This document shows positions 5,819 to 14,242 of a DNA stretch of 15,489 nt, piece after piece. The notes below the pieces were generated by a model. That model worked only from the letters and a program-made list of their open reading frames with translations, did no database searches and was not told the origin of the DNA. This stretch comes from an uncultured Mycoplasmatota bacterium (lineage in GTDB: Bacteria > Bacillota_I > Bacilli_A > RF39 > UBA660). Position numbers and translations under genes: made by a program. Numbering within the stretch: position 1 is the stretch's first letter; every line of letters starts with the position of its first letter. The stretch is taken from assembly GCA_900552975.1 (NCBI GenBank), contig UWSL01000026.1, positions 1-15,489 on the forward strand, given 5' to 3'.

Positions 5819-7897
5819 ATGAAAAAAATTGGCGAGGCAATCGTTAAGAAAAAATGGTTTATTATTATCTTAACAATGATTTTGTTAATACCAGCTCTTA
5901 TTGGGTATGTAAAAACTGATATTAATTATGATATCTTAGTCTACCTACCTAGTGATATTGAAACAATTAAGGGCGAAAACATTTTAACAGATGACTTCCA
6001 AATGGGATCATTTGCAATGGTTGTAGCAGAAGGTTTACCAAGTAAAGAAGTTATAAAATTAGAAGAAAAATTTAAAAATATTGATACGGTTCAAAACGTA
6101 ATCAGTATTGATGATTTGACCGGCACCACTATTCCAACGCAAATATTACCTAGTAAAGTTAAAGAAACTTTGCAAAATGATAATGGTACTTTGATATTAG
6201 TAACATTTGCTAATTCAACAAGTGATGATGCAACATTAAATGCTGTTTCAGAAATGCGAAACATTGTTGATAAAAATGTTAAAATCGGTGGAATGAGTGC
6301 AATGGTTTTGGATACAAAAGAGTTATTCAATAGCGAAATGGCATTATATGTTGCCATCGCTGCCTTACTTTGTGTATTAGTGTTAGAAATTGCTCTTGAT
6401 TCCTACTTAGTACCAATTCTATTAATGGCTAATATTGGAATTGCAATCTTATTTAATATGGGATCTAATATTTTCTTAGGAAATATTTCTTATATTACAA
6501 AAGCAATTGCAGCTGTTTTACAATTAGGAGTTACAACTGACTTCTCAATCTTCCTTTATCATAAATATGAAAAAGCAAAAGAAAAGTATAAATCATGCGA
6601 AGAAGCAATGAGCAATGCAATTTATGAAACAATGGTATCAGTAGTAGGTAGTTCACTAACAACTATTGCTGGTTTCTTAGCACTATGTACAATGAATTTG
6701 ACATTAGGAAAAGATATCGGAATCGTTATGGCTAAAGGTGTTTTAATTGGTGTAATTTGTGTTTTGACTTTCTTCCCTGCTCTTCTATTAGTATTTGATA
6801 AAGCAATTGATAAAACTAAACATAAACAACTTTTACCAGAATTTAAGAAAGTTAAAGAATTTGTTATGAAGTTCTATAAACCAATTTTTGTTGTCTTCAT
6901 TATTTTACTTATTCCGGCTTATTTAGCACAAACAAAAACAAGTGTTTATTATAAACTTGATGAATCTATACCAGATGATTATGGTTATTCTATTGCTACT
7001 AAAACCTTAAAAGAAGATTTTGGAATGGTTTCGCAAGAAATGGTTTTAGTAAAAGCTGATATGAAAGATTATAAAATAAATCAAATGATTGAAGAAATTA
7101 AAGACGTTGAAGGTGTTAACCTAGTATTAAGTCCAGCTGCTTTAAGTAAATATGGTATTAGTCAAACTATTATTCCAAAGGACATAAAGGAAATATTTCA
7201 AACTGACAATTATAAAATGATTATTATTGGATCTGATTATGATATTGCAACAAATGAATTAAATGCTCAAATCGAAGATGTAAAAAAGATAGTCAAATCA
7301 TACGATGAGGAAGCTATCTTAGCTGGTGAAGGTCCACTAATGAAAGACCTAGTAACAACAACTGATGAAGATTTTAAAAATGTTAACTTCTCATCAATCT
7401 TTATTATCTTTATTATAATGTTATTTGTTTTACGTTCTATATCATTACCAGTATTACTTGTTATAGCTATTGAGTTTGCAATCTTTATTAATATGGGTAT
7501 TCCTTATTTTACAGGAACAGAAATTCCTTTTATAGCATCAGTAGTAATTGGAACAATTCAACTTGGAGCAACAATTGATTATGCTATTTTAATGACAACT
7601 AAGTACTTAGAAGAAAGAAAGAATGGCCAAGACAAATTCCAAGCTGTAAGAAGTGCTCTAGATAATTCAATTTCATCAATTATCGTTAGTGGCATGTGCT
7701 TCTTCGGAGCGACAATTGGTGTTGGTGTAGTATCTAAAATCGATATGATTGGTTCTTTGTGTACATTAATTGCACGTGGGGCTATCATCAGTATGGTAGT
7801 AGTAATATTAGTTATACCTAGTATATTATTGTTATTTGACTCATTAATTACAAAATCAACCTTAGGATTTAAAAAGAATTTAAGAAAGGAAAATTAA
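5819..7897 (+). CDS. MMPL family (RND superfamily) transporter (692 aa)
   Basis: A proton-driven membrane exporter of the MMPL/hydrophobe exporter branch of RND proteins. The fold is a duplicated half: TM1 (about 13-31), extracytoplasmic domain (32-172), TM2-6 (174-326), TM7 (354-371), second extracytoplasmic domain (372-522), then TM8-12. The probable proton-relay aspartates lie in repeated motifs, LGVTTDFSIFL (D241, TM4) and LGATIDYAILM (D587, TM10). Length and layout are normal for Gram-positive MMPL proteins. The start has AAAGGA at 5806-5811, 7 bases upstream. One base separates its stop from the next ATG, so it is an operon with the secreted heptad-repeat protein, a pairing I recall from other Bacillota. 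The substrate cannot be read from the sequence; lipids or amphiphilic drugs are family precedents. Expression is probably controlled by the divergent TetR. Confidence 0.93.
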   Translation: MKKIGEAIVKKKWFIIILTMILLIPALIGYVKTDINYDILVYLPSDIETIKGENILTDDFQMGSFAMVVAEGLPSKEVIKLEEKFKNIDTVQNVISIDDLTGTTIPTQILPSKVKETLQNDNGTLILVTFANSTSDDATLNAVSEMRNIVDKNVKIGGMSAMVLDTKELFNSEMALYVAIAALLCVLVLEIALDSYLVPILLMANIGIAILFNMGSNIFLGNISYITKAIAAVLQLGVTTDFSIFLYHKYEKAKEKYKSCEEAMSNAIYETMVSVVGSSLTTIAGFLALCTMNLTLGKDIGIVMAKGVLIGVICVLTFFPALLLVFDKAIDKTKHKQLLPEFKKVKEFVMKFYKPIFVVFIILLIPAYLAQTKTSVYYKLDESIPDDYGYSIATKTLKEDFGMVSQEMVLVKADMKDYKINQMIEEIKDVEGVNLVLSPAALSKYGISQTIIPKDIKEIFQTDNYKMIIIGSDYDIATNELNAQIEDVKKIVKSYDEEAILAGEGPLMKDLVTTTDEDFKNVNFSSIFIIFIIMLFVLRSISLPVLLVIAIEFAIFINMGIPYFTGTEIPFIASVVIGTIQLGATIDYAILMTTKYLEERKNGQDKFQAVRSALDNSISSIIVSGMCFFGATIGVGVVSKIDMIGSLCTLIARGAIISMVVVILVIPSILLLFDSLITKSTLGFKKNLRKEN

Positions 7898-7898
7898 A

Positions 7899-10046
7899 AT
7901 GAAAAAGAAAGTTAAAAATGGACTAGTATGGGGGTTAGTCTTAAGTATCACTTTTGAGGCTGCTCCAGTTTGGGCATTATCTAAAGACGAAACTATTTAT
8001 GCTAATTTAAATAGTGACGGAAGTGTTAAGAGTACAATAGTATCCGAACATTTAAATGATAATGGCAATAATGAAATAAGTGATAAAACATCTTTAAAAG
8101 ATGTAACTAATGTAAATGGTGATGAAAAATATTCACAAGATGGTAATAAAATAATTTGGGAAGCTAATGGAAATGATATCTACTATGAAGGAAGTACGGA
8201 AAAAGAATTACCAGTTAATATGAAAATAACTTATATGCTTGATGGTAAAAAAATGAACGTTAAGGATATGCTTGGTAAATCAGGTAAAGTTACAATAAAA
8301 ATGAAATATACTAATAACTTAAAGAAAACAGTTTTGGTTAAGGAAAAAAATGAAACTTTATATGTACCATTTGTTGTTACAGCTACCTCTATCCTTTCAA
8401 ATGACGAAAACAAAAATATATCTGTAACAAATGGTAAAGTTATTGATAATGGTAGTAATAGTGTAGTTATTGCCTTAGCAAGTCCTGGTTTATATGAAAG
8501 TTTAGACATTGATCAATTAAAGGATCTTGATACTATTGAAATAAGTTATGATACTACTGATTTTGAATTAGCTTCTATTTATTCAGTAGCTACAAATAAA
8601 TTATTAGAAAATGATGACTTAGATGTTTTTGATAATGTAGATAAACTATATGAATCAATTGATACATTAAGTAAATCAAGTACAAAATTAGTAAATGGAT
8701 CAAATGAATTACTTTCAGGAATTAATCAAAAAATTGGTACAAAAAACACCTTAAGTAAAGCTCAATTAGATGCAATAGGAAAAACTGCAGTTAGTGCAGC
8801 AACTATTTCACAAGATGATGTAGCTAAAAAAGTAGCTAATTTACTAAAAGATTATGAAATATCACATAGTGACTTAAATAAAATTATTAAGGAAGCTTTA
8901 AGTAATATTAAAATAGATGATAAAACAAAAGAATTATTAGTAAAACAAATTGTTAAATCTATTGAAAGTAATACTTCTAATATTCAAGGAATTATTATTA
9001 AAGCTAGTCAAAATGTTAAATTAACAGATGCTCAAAAAGAGGCTATTGCTAAGGCTTTAATTAGCAAAGTTTCAATTTCTGATGAACAAATTGCTTTAAT
9101 ATCACAACAAGCAACTGCACAAGCTTTGGCAGAAGTTAAAGCAAGTACAGAATACAAAAATGCTGTAGCAATTAAAAACACATATGAGCAAAATGGTATT
9201 AGTCAAGTAATAAATTTGTGTACTAATAACGAAGTTTCTGAAAGCAACTATGCTTTATGTGTATCTCAAATTAATAATATTGCTAATTACAAAAGCGTTG
9301 TTGCATCAATAAAAACAATGGAGGATACAACACAAAAAGTTGCTAGTAGCGTTTCTGCGAATGTTGCAACAGAAATTAACAAACAAATTTCTAAACAAAT
9401 TGCTGACTCTATTTCTGATGAAATGGTAAGTCAAATTGCAACAAATATTGCTAATAGTGTTTCCAAAGAACTAGGTACTTTAATTAGTAATTATGTTACA
9501 GAAGATAATGTTAATAAAATTTTAGATAGTATATTGAATAGTTTAAATGATTATGTAGAAAATGACCTTAATATTACTATTAATCAAGAAGTTTTAAATA
9601 TTGTTAATCAAAAAGTTACCGAAGTAGCTAGCGAAAAATTAACTCCTGTAGCCAATTCAATTAGTCAAGAAGTCGCTTCTAAGGTAAGTGTTCAAGTTGC
9701 TTCTAAGGTAGCAGATCAAGTTAAAGATTCAACCTTAACTACTGTAAGTAATAATCTTACAACACTAGTTGAAGGATTAAAGAAATTCGATAATGAAGGT
9801 ATTCAAAAAATAACTAACTTTGTTAACGGAGATGTTAAAGATATTGAAGCAAAAGTAGAAGCATTAGTTAACATTAGCAATGAATATCAAACCCTTGATG
9901 ACAAAGACGAAAATGCTGATGGTTCTTCAAAGATAATTTATATTGTTGAAGAATTAAAACAAGAAAAGAAAAAAGAAACTGAAAAGCAAGTAGTTGTCGA
10001 AAATAAATCTTTATGGAGTAAAATAAAAGGACTATTCACAAAATAG
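7899..10046 (+). CDS. Secreted heptad-repeat / YhgE-like partner of the MMPL transporter (715 aa)
   Basis: A signal peptide is evident: basic KKKVKNG, a hydrophobic core, and likely cleavage after VWA at residue 26. Residues about 28-235 are beta-rich, with TYMLDGKKM and MLGKSGKVTIKMKYTNN, as in the family known for X-X-X-Leu-X-X-Gly heptads next to MMPL genes. A short heptad segment (STKLVNGSNELLSG, 261-274) is followed by a long Ala/Ser/Gln/Lys helical region (about 280-615) containing degenerate repeats such as LSKAQLDAIGKT, LTDAQKEAIAKA, INKQISKQIADSIS and VASKVSVQVASKVADQV. The conserved end resumes with LVEGLKKFDNEGIQKI, FVNGDVKDIEAKV, and an amphipathic tail SLWSKIKGLF. No C-terminal membrane helix is visible. 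The only cysteines I see in the mature protein are C441 and C454. SD AGAAAGGA precedes the ATG, inside the MMPL 3' end. It probably scaffolds or supports export by the MMPL pump; that role is inferred. Confidence 0.8.
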   Translation: MKKKVKNGLVWGLVLSITFEAAPVWALSKDETIYANLNSDGSVKSTIVSEHLNDNGNNEISDKTSLKDVTNVNGDEKYSQDGNKIIWEANGNDIYYEGSTEKELPVNMKITYMLDGKKMNVKDMLGKSGKVTIKMKYTNNLKKTVLVKEKNETLYVPFVVTATSILSNDENKNISVTNGKVIDNGSNSVVIALASPGLYESLDIDQLKDLDTIEISYDTTDFELASIYSVATNKLLENDDLDVFDNVDKLYESIDTLSKSSTKLVNGSNELLSGINQKIGTKNTLSKAQLDAIGKTAVSAATISQDDVAKKVANLLKDYEISHSDLNKIIKEALSNIKIDDKTKELLVKQIVKSIESNTSNIQGIIIKASQNVKLTDAQKEAIAKALISKVSISDEQIALISQQATAQALAEVKASTEYKNAVAIKNTYEQNGISQVINLCTNNEVSESNYALCVSQINNIANYKSVVASIKTMEDTTQKVASSVSANVATEINKQISKQIADSISDEMVSQIATNIANSVSKELGTLISNYVTEDNVNKILDSILNSLNDYVENDLNITINQEVLNIVNQKVTEVASEKLTPVANSISQEVASKVSVQVASKVADQVKDSTLTTVSNNLTTLVEGLKKFDNEGIQKITNFVNGDVKDIEAKVEALVNISNEYQTLDDKDENADGSSKIIYIVEELKQEKKKETEKQVVVENKSLWSKIKGLFTK

Positions 10047-10057
10047 TTTCTTTTTTT
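10031..10057 (+). terminator. Weak rho-independent terminator overlapping the stop codon
   Basis: ACTATT / AATAGT, a 6-bp stem with a 5-base loop, then TTCTTTTTTT. The stem contains the TAG stop of the heptad protein. It is AT-rich and therefore weak, but its position and U-tract fit the end of the MMPL operon. Confidence 0.5.
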
Positions 10058-10084
10058 GGGAAAAAATAAGAACTAATTAGTTAA

Positions 10085-10113
10085 TTTACTTATATTTAGT
10101 CGCATGATATAAT
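10085..10113 (+). promoter_or_regulatory. Promoter of the phosphoketolase gene
   Basis: -35 TTTACT (10085-10090), a 17-base spacer and perfect -10 TATAAT (10108-10113), 28 bases before the ATG. AAGGAG at 10128-10133 is the SD, 8 bases from the start. A perfect palindrome AACTAATTAGTT (10071-10082) lies just upstream of the -35. Confidence 0.7.
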
Positions 10114-10141
10114 TAGTAGTATGATAAAAGGAGAATAGAAT

Positions 10142-12502
10142 ATGACGGAATATGATACCAAAGAATATTTTGATAAATTAAATAAATATTGGAATGCTGC
10201 TAATTATTTGTCTGCTTGCCAACTTTATTTACTTGACAATCCCTTACTAAAGAGGCGTTTAGAAAAAAGTGATGTTAAGAAAAAAATTGTTGGACACTGG
10301 GGAACAATTCCAGGTCAGACTTTTGTATATGCACATTTAAATAGAATTATTAATAAATACGATTTAAATATGATATATATATCTGGTCCAGGACATGGTG
10401 GGAACGCTATTGTAAGTAATGTTTATTTGGAAGGTACTTATAGTGAGTACTACCCTACTATTTCACAAGATGAAGCTGGCTTAAAGAAGTTATTTAAACA
10501 ATTTTCATTTCCAGGCGGAATTAGTTCTCATGTTGCTCCTGAAACACCTGGTTCGATTAACGAAGGTGGTGAATTGGGATATAGTTTGGCTCATGGATTT
10601 GGAGCTGTTTTAGATAATCCTGATTTAATTGCAACAGTTGTTGTTGGTGATGGTGAAGCAGAAACAGCTACTCTAGCAACATCATGGCATTCAAATAAAT
10701 TTTTAAATCCAGAAAACGATGGTGCTGTTTTACCAATTTTACATTTAAATGGTTATAAAATAAGTAATCCAACTATTTTTTCACGAATCAGCGAGGAAGA
10801 ATGTTTAAATTTCTTTAAAGGATGTGGTTGGAAACCGGTCATCGTTGCTGGAGATGACCCAATGACAATGCACGAAAAAATGGCAAAAGCACTTGATGAA
10901 GCAATTGAAGAAATAAAAGCAATCCAAAAAAAAGCTCGACTTGAAGGATGGCAAGAGCGTCCTCGTTGGCCAATGATTATCCTACGTACGCCTAAAGGAT
11001 GGACTGGACCTAAAATCGTTTCTGGTAAACAAATTGAAGGTACTTTTAGAGCTCATCAAGTTCCAATTGATATGACAGGCGAAGATCATTTAGAATTATT
11101 AGAAAATTGGCTTAGAAGTTATCACCCAGAAGAACTATTTGATAAAAATGGTCATTTAAATTATGAACTACAAGAATTAGCACCTAAAGGTGATAAACGA
11201 ATGGGTAAAAATCCTCATGCTAATGGTGGCTTATTATTAAAAGATTTAATTTTACCAGATTTTAAAGATTATGCTTTAAAATTTGATGAACCAGGTTCTA
11301 TTGAAGCTCAAGATATGATCGAAATTGGTAACTATGTAAGAGATGTTTTTAATTTAAATGAACAAAATAAAAATTTTAGAATTTTTGGTCCTGATGAGAC
11401 AATGTCAAATCGTTTAGGTCATGTTTTCGAAAGCCAAAATCGTTCATGGATGGCAAATATTTTAGATAATGATGAATTTTTAGCGAAAAATGGACGAGTT
11501 ATGGATGGAATGCTATCAGAAAATATGTGTGAAGGCTGGTTAGAAGGTTATCTTTTAACAGGTCGCCATGGTTTCTTTGCTAGTTATGAAGCTTTTGTTA
11601 GAGTTATTGATTCCATGACAAGTCAACATGCCAAATGGTTAAAAATATGTAAAAATTTGCCTTGGCGTGAAGAAATAGCTTCATTAAATTATATTTTAAC
11701 TAGTAATGTTTGGCAACAAGATCATAATGGTTATACGCACCAAGATCCCGGTTTCTTAAATCATATTGCTACTAAAAAAGCTGATATCGTTCGTATGTAT
11801 TTGCCTCCTGATACTAATTGTTTACTTTCTTGTTTAGATCATTGCTTAAGAAGTAAAGATTATATTAATGCAATTGTAACTTCCAAACACGTTAGACCAC
11901 AATGGTTAACAATGGATCAAGCAATTAAACATTGTAGTCAAGGATTAGGCATTTGGGATTTTGCTAGTAATGATCAAGAAAGTGAACCGGATTTAATTAT
12001 GGTTTGTTGTGGAGAGACTCCAACGTTAGAAAGTCTGGCAGCCACATCAATTATTAATGAGTATTTACCTAAAGTAAAAATACGTTTTATAAATGTAGTC
12101 GATTTATTTAAACTTCAAACCAACGAAAATCATCCACACGGACTAACTAATGATGAATATGATGCTTTATTTACAAAGAAAAAACCAATAATTTTCAATT
12201 TCCATGGTTATCCTTCTTTAATCCATGAATTACTATATGAAAGATATAATCACAATATTGTAGTTAAAGGATATATGGAAGAAGGTTCTATCACTACCCC
12301 ATTTGACATGCGTGTTCAAAATAAAATTGATAGATATCATTTAGTAATTGAAGCTTGTAAATTAATTCCTAATTTAGGAAGCAAAGGCATTTATCTTGAT
12401 AAGTTAATGAAAGAAAAATTAATAGAACATAAAGAATATATTAGAGAATATGGTGTCGATATGCCTTGTATAATTGACTGGAAATGGCCTAATAAAAAAT
12501 AG
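10142..12502 (+). CDS. xfp: Phosphoketolase (xylulose-5-P / fructose-6-P), 786 aa
   Basis: A thiamine-diphosphate enzyme that splits xylulose 5-phosphate (and often fructose 6-phosphate) with phosphate into acetyl phosphate plus glyceraldehyde 3-phosphate or erythrose 4-phosphate. Family landmarks are all present: GHWGTIPGQTFVYAHLNR (51-68), GPGHGGNA (82-89), SFPGGISSHVAPETPGS (122-138), EGGELGYSLAHGFGA (141-155), the Mg/ThDP motif VVGDGEAET (167-175) with HLNGYKI downstream, and the middle-domain FGPDETMSNRL and TGRHGFFASYEAF. Length is within the usual range of roughly 780-830. It is monocistronic, with its own promoter, a strong SD and a strong terminator. It gives the cell an ATP-yielding route to acetate through acetyl phosphate, a central energy step in many fermentative Bacillota. 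Whether it accepts F6P as well as X5P cannot be told from sequence. Confidence 0.98.
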   Translation: MTEYDTKEYFDKLNKYWNAANYLSACQLYLLDNPLLKRRLEKSDVKKKIVGHWGTIPGQTFVYAHLNRIINKYDLNMIYISGPGHGGNAIVSNVYLEGTYSEYYPTISQDEAGLKKLFKQFSFPGGISSHVAPETPGSINEGGELGYSLAHGFGAVLDNPDLIATVVVGDGEAETATLATSWHSNKFLNPENDGAVLPILHLNGYKISNPTIFSRISEEECLNFFKGCGWKPVIVAGDDPMTMHEKMAKALDEAIEEIKAIQKKARLEGWQERPRWPMIILRTPKGWTGPKIVSGKQIEGTFRAHQVPIDMTGEDHLELLENWLRSYHPEELFDKNGHLNYELQELAPKGDKRMGKNPHANGGLLLKDLILPDFKDYALKFDEPGSIEAQDMIEIGNYVRDVFNLNEQNKNFRIFGPDETMSNRLGHVFESQNRSWMANILDNDEFLAKNGRVMDGMLSENMCEGWLEGYLLTGRHGFFASYEAFVRVIDSMTSQHAKWLKICKNLPWREEIASLNYILTSNVWQQDHNGYTHQDPGFLNHIATKKADIVRMYLPPDTNCLLSCLDHCLRSKDYINAIVTSKHVRPQWLTMDQAIKHCSQGLGIWDFASNDQESEPDLIMVCCGETPTLESLAATSIINEYLPKVKIRFINVVDLFKLQTNENHPHGLTNDEYDALFTKKKPIIFNFHGYPSLIHELLYERYNHNIVVKGYMEEGSITTPFDMRVQNKIDRYHLVIEACKLIPNLGSKGIYLDKLMKEKLIEHKEYIREYGVDMPCIIDWKWPNKK

Positions 12503-12516
12503 ATTTTTATAAAATG

Positions 12517-12549
12517 AAAGTCGTCTTGGTTTGTGAAGACGACTTTTTT
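12517..12549 (+). terminator. Rho-independent terminator of xfp
   Basis: A perfect 11-bp stem AAAGTCGTCTT / AAGACGACTTT with an 8-base loop, running into T6. It lies 15 bases after the xfp stop. Confidence 0.92.
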
Positions 12550-12562
12550 GTAGAATTTAATT

Positions 12563-12597
12563 AAAAAAACTTGTTTTATTTTGAAAAACAAGTTTTT
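12563..12597 (-). terminator. Rho-independent terminator of the four-helix membrane protein gene
   Basis: A perfect 13-bp stem AAAAACTTGTTTT / AAAACAAGTTTTT with a 7-base loop. Read on the minus strand it ends in a T-run and starts directly after the TAA at 12601-12599. It could also stop residual plus-strand transcription. Confidence 0.85.
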
Positions 12598-12598
12598 A

Positions 12599-13387
12599 TT
12601 ATTGATTAGATTTGGAATTGCTTTTTTTCTTATAAATAATTCTAATACTTATTAATATGATACCTATAGCTAAACAAATAATACCGTATTTATAAAATTG
12701 AGTTATTATATTACTTAGTAAGTTTTTAGTCATTTCATCTTGCATGAATTTATCAGTAGTAAAACCAATTAAGCACAAACTTATACCATTTATAATAAAG
12801 CTAATAGCTGGATAGATAAAACTTAAAATAACATTTCTATTAAGAATGAAAATTAAAATAATTATACTAATAGCAATTATTAAACTAACATTTTTAATTG
12901 GACTATATACGAGAGTTAATATTTTCTTTACATCATCATTATCTTTAAAAATTTCATCTTTGAATGTATCAACATTTTCATCCAAACTGTTTAGTAGTTC
13001 CTCAATAATAGAATTATCTATACTTTTATTATTTTCTTTTTGATACTTATTTTCTGCATCTTTAAAAACCTGACGGATATTCTCAGAAGTTGGCTTGTTT
13101 TTTTGATTATTCGTTACTGAATAAATAATGATTTTATTAATATAACTTGCCAATTCTCTTTCGAATTTCTCATTATCAACATATTTTATAAATTGTTCTG
13201 TTTCTGTATCAATTGCTAATTCAGCTAATACTTTTTCACCAAAAGTGTTATCTTTTTCTTCTACATTTAAAATATGAATTATGTTATCTATACTAAGGAA
13301 GTCTTGAGCTATTTGTAAGATAGTTAAAAAAGTAAGGGCAATTACAAGAGCGACAACTAGTATAGAAGATATTATTTTTTTAATCAT
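12599..13387 (-). CDS. Hypothetical membrane protein, four predicted TM helices (262 aa)
   Basis: TM1 is at about 5-27 and may act as a signal anchor. A charged, mostly helical extracytoplasmic domain covers about 28-165 (NVEEKDNTFGEKVLAELAID, then a Lys/Glu/Asn-rich stretch). TM2 (166-182), TM3 (186-207) and TM4 (232-251) follow, and the tail IIYKKKSNSKSNQ is basic and presumably cytoplasmic. The start is supported by AGGAG, 7 bases before the ATG. It converges with xfp and diverges from the sirtuin gene, and has its own terminator. I do not recognise the family. The topology, a large outer domain between TM1 and a three-helix bundle, is what can be said. No catalytic motif is seen. Confidence 0.85.
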   Translation of the reverse strand: MIKKIISSILVVALVIALTFLTILQIAQDFLSIDNIIHILNVEEKDNTFGEKVLAELAIDTETEQFIKYVDNEKFERELASYINKIIIYSVTNNQKNKPTSENIRQVFKDAENKYQKENNKSIDNSIIEELLNSLDENVDTFKDEIFKDNDDVKKILTLVYSPIKNVSLIIAISIIILIFILNRNVILSFIYPAISFIINGISLCLIGFTTDKFMQDEMTKNLLSNIITQFYKYGIICLAIGIILISIRIIYKKKSNSKSNQ

Positions 13388-13413
13388 TTTTTCTACTCCT
13401 TTTCTTAAATTAA

Positions 13414-13442
13414 ATTATAATATAAATAAGGTGATATGACCA
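13414..13442 (-). promoter_or_regulatory. Promoter of the four-helix membrane protein, overlapping the sirtuin start
   Basis: On the minus strand -10 TATAAT (13419-13414), a 17-base spacer and -35 TGGTCA (13442-13437, four of six consensus bases). The -35 overlaps the start region of the divergent sirtuin gene. Confidence 0.5.
13416..13421 (+). promoter_or_regulatory. -10 element of the sirtuin gene
   Basis: A perfect TATAAT on the plus strand, 20 bases before the preferred ATG, sharing four bases with the opposing -10. No clear -35 is visible, as that region is the SD and leader of the divergent gene. Confidence 0.45.
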
Positions 13443-14158
13443 TGGATAAAATTGAAGAATTACAAAAAATGATAGATGAAGCAAATAATATTGTTTTTTT
13501 TGGTGGTGCTGGTGTAAGTACAGAATCGGGAATTAAAGATTTTCGAAGTATTGATGGATTATATAATGAAAACTATAAATACCCTCCCGAAGTTATTTTA
13601 AGTCATTCTTTTTTTCTGAATAATCCTGAGGAATTTTATAAGTTTTATAAAGATAAATTAAATTGTTTAAATGCTTTACCTAATGTTACTCATAAATATC
13701 TTAAACATTTGGAAAATAATGGTAAAAAGATTACAATTGTAACCCAAAACATTGATGGCCTTCACGAGAAAGCTGGATCTAATAATGTTTTACTACTACA
13801 TGGTTCTATTTATCATAATCATTGTTTAAACTGTGGTAAAAGTTACGATGCTAAATATGTATTTGAAAGTAAAAATATTCCAAAATGTAGTTGCGGAGGA
13901 ATTATCAAACCAAATGTTGTTTTATATGAAGAACAACTTGATGAGAATACTATTTATAAAGCTATAAAAGCAATTGAAAAGTGTGATTTGCTAATTGTAG
14001 CTGGTACTTCATTAGTAGTATTTCCAGCCGCTTCTTTTATTAATTATTATCAAGGAGATAAATTAGTTGTTATTAATAAGGATAAAATAAAAACAAATAA
14101 AAATGCAAATTTAGTAATTCAAGATACATTAGGAAATGTTTTTAAAAAATTGAAATAA
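13442..14158 (+). CDS. cobB: Sir2 family NAD-dependent protein deacylase (sirtuin), 238 aa
   Basis: Removes acetyl or other acyl groups from lysines, consuming NAD and releasing nicotinamide and O-acyl-ADP-ribose. Motifs: GAGVSTESGI and DFRS (22-36), TQNIDGLH (101-108), the catalytic histidine in LLHGS (H120), a zinc site C128-x2-C131 and C149-x-C151, IKPNVVLYEE (155-164), and GTSLVVFPAA (188-197). This is a complete catalytic core of normal bacterial length. The family consensus GIPDFR is GIKDFR here. Two ATGs are in frame (13436 and 13442). AAGGTGA ends 1 base before the first and 7 before the second, so 13442 is preferred. It stands alone on the plus strand. A phosphoketolase making acetyl phosphate, a known chemical lysine acetylator, is encoded nearby, which fits a CobB/SrtN-like role, but the link is inference. 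Confidence 0.95.
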   Translation: MDKIEELQKMIDEANNIVFFGGAGVSTESGIKDFRSIDGLYNENYKYPPEVILSHSFFLNNPEEFYKFYKDKLNCLNALPNVTHKYLKHLENNGKKITIVTQNIDGLHEKAGSNNVLLLHGSIYHNHCLNCGKSYDAKYVFESKNIPKCSCGGIIKPNVVLYEEQLDENTIYKAIKAIEKCDLLIVAGTSLVVFPAASFINYYQGDKLVVINKDKIKTNKNANLVIQDTLGNVFKKLK

Positions 14159-14204
14159 AAATTTAACTTATATTTGAATTTTTTTAAGTTTTGTTTTTTA
14201 TAAT

Positions 14205-14231
14205 AAAAAAGTGTCTTAAATAAGACACTTT
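14205..14231 (-). terminator. Terminator of the right-edge gene, possibly bidirectional
   Basis: A 10-bp perfect stem AAAGTGTCTT / AAGACACTTT (14208-14217 and 14222-14231) with a 4-base loop. On the minus strand it runs into TTTTTT, a clear terminator 12 bases after that gene's stop. The plus-strand tail (TAAAGTTCTTTTTT) is less ideal but may end the sirtuin transcript. Confidence 0.85.
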
Positions 14232-14242
14232 AAAGTTCTTTT

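Noticed and set aside
8660..9780. DNA-level tandem repeats in the heptad-protein gene
   Set aside because: The similarity is in amino-acid pattern only. The underlying DNA copies are too diverged to call a nucleotide repeat array.
10071..10082. Perfect palindrome AACTAATTAGTT upstream of the xfp promoter
   Set aside because: Twelve bases of pure AT-rich palindrome are not rare in such DNA, and no second copy or matching regulator is nearby. Mentioned only in the promoter entry.
12391..12591. 66-codon minus-strand frame over the xfp 3' end
   Set aside because: It runs through both terminator hairpins and the end of a certain gene, is Phe/Ile/Lys low-complexity, and has no credible start signal.
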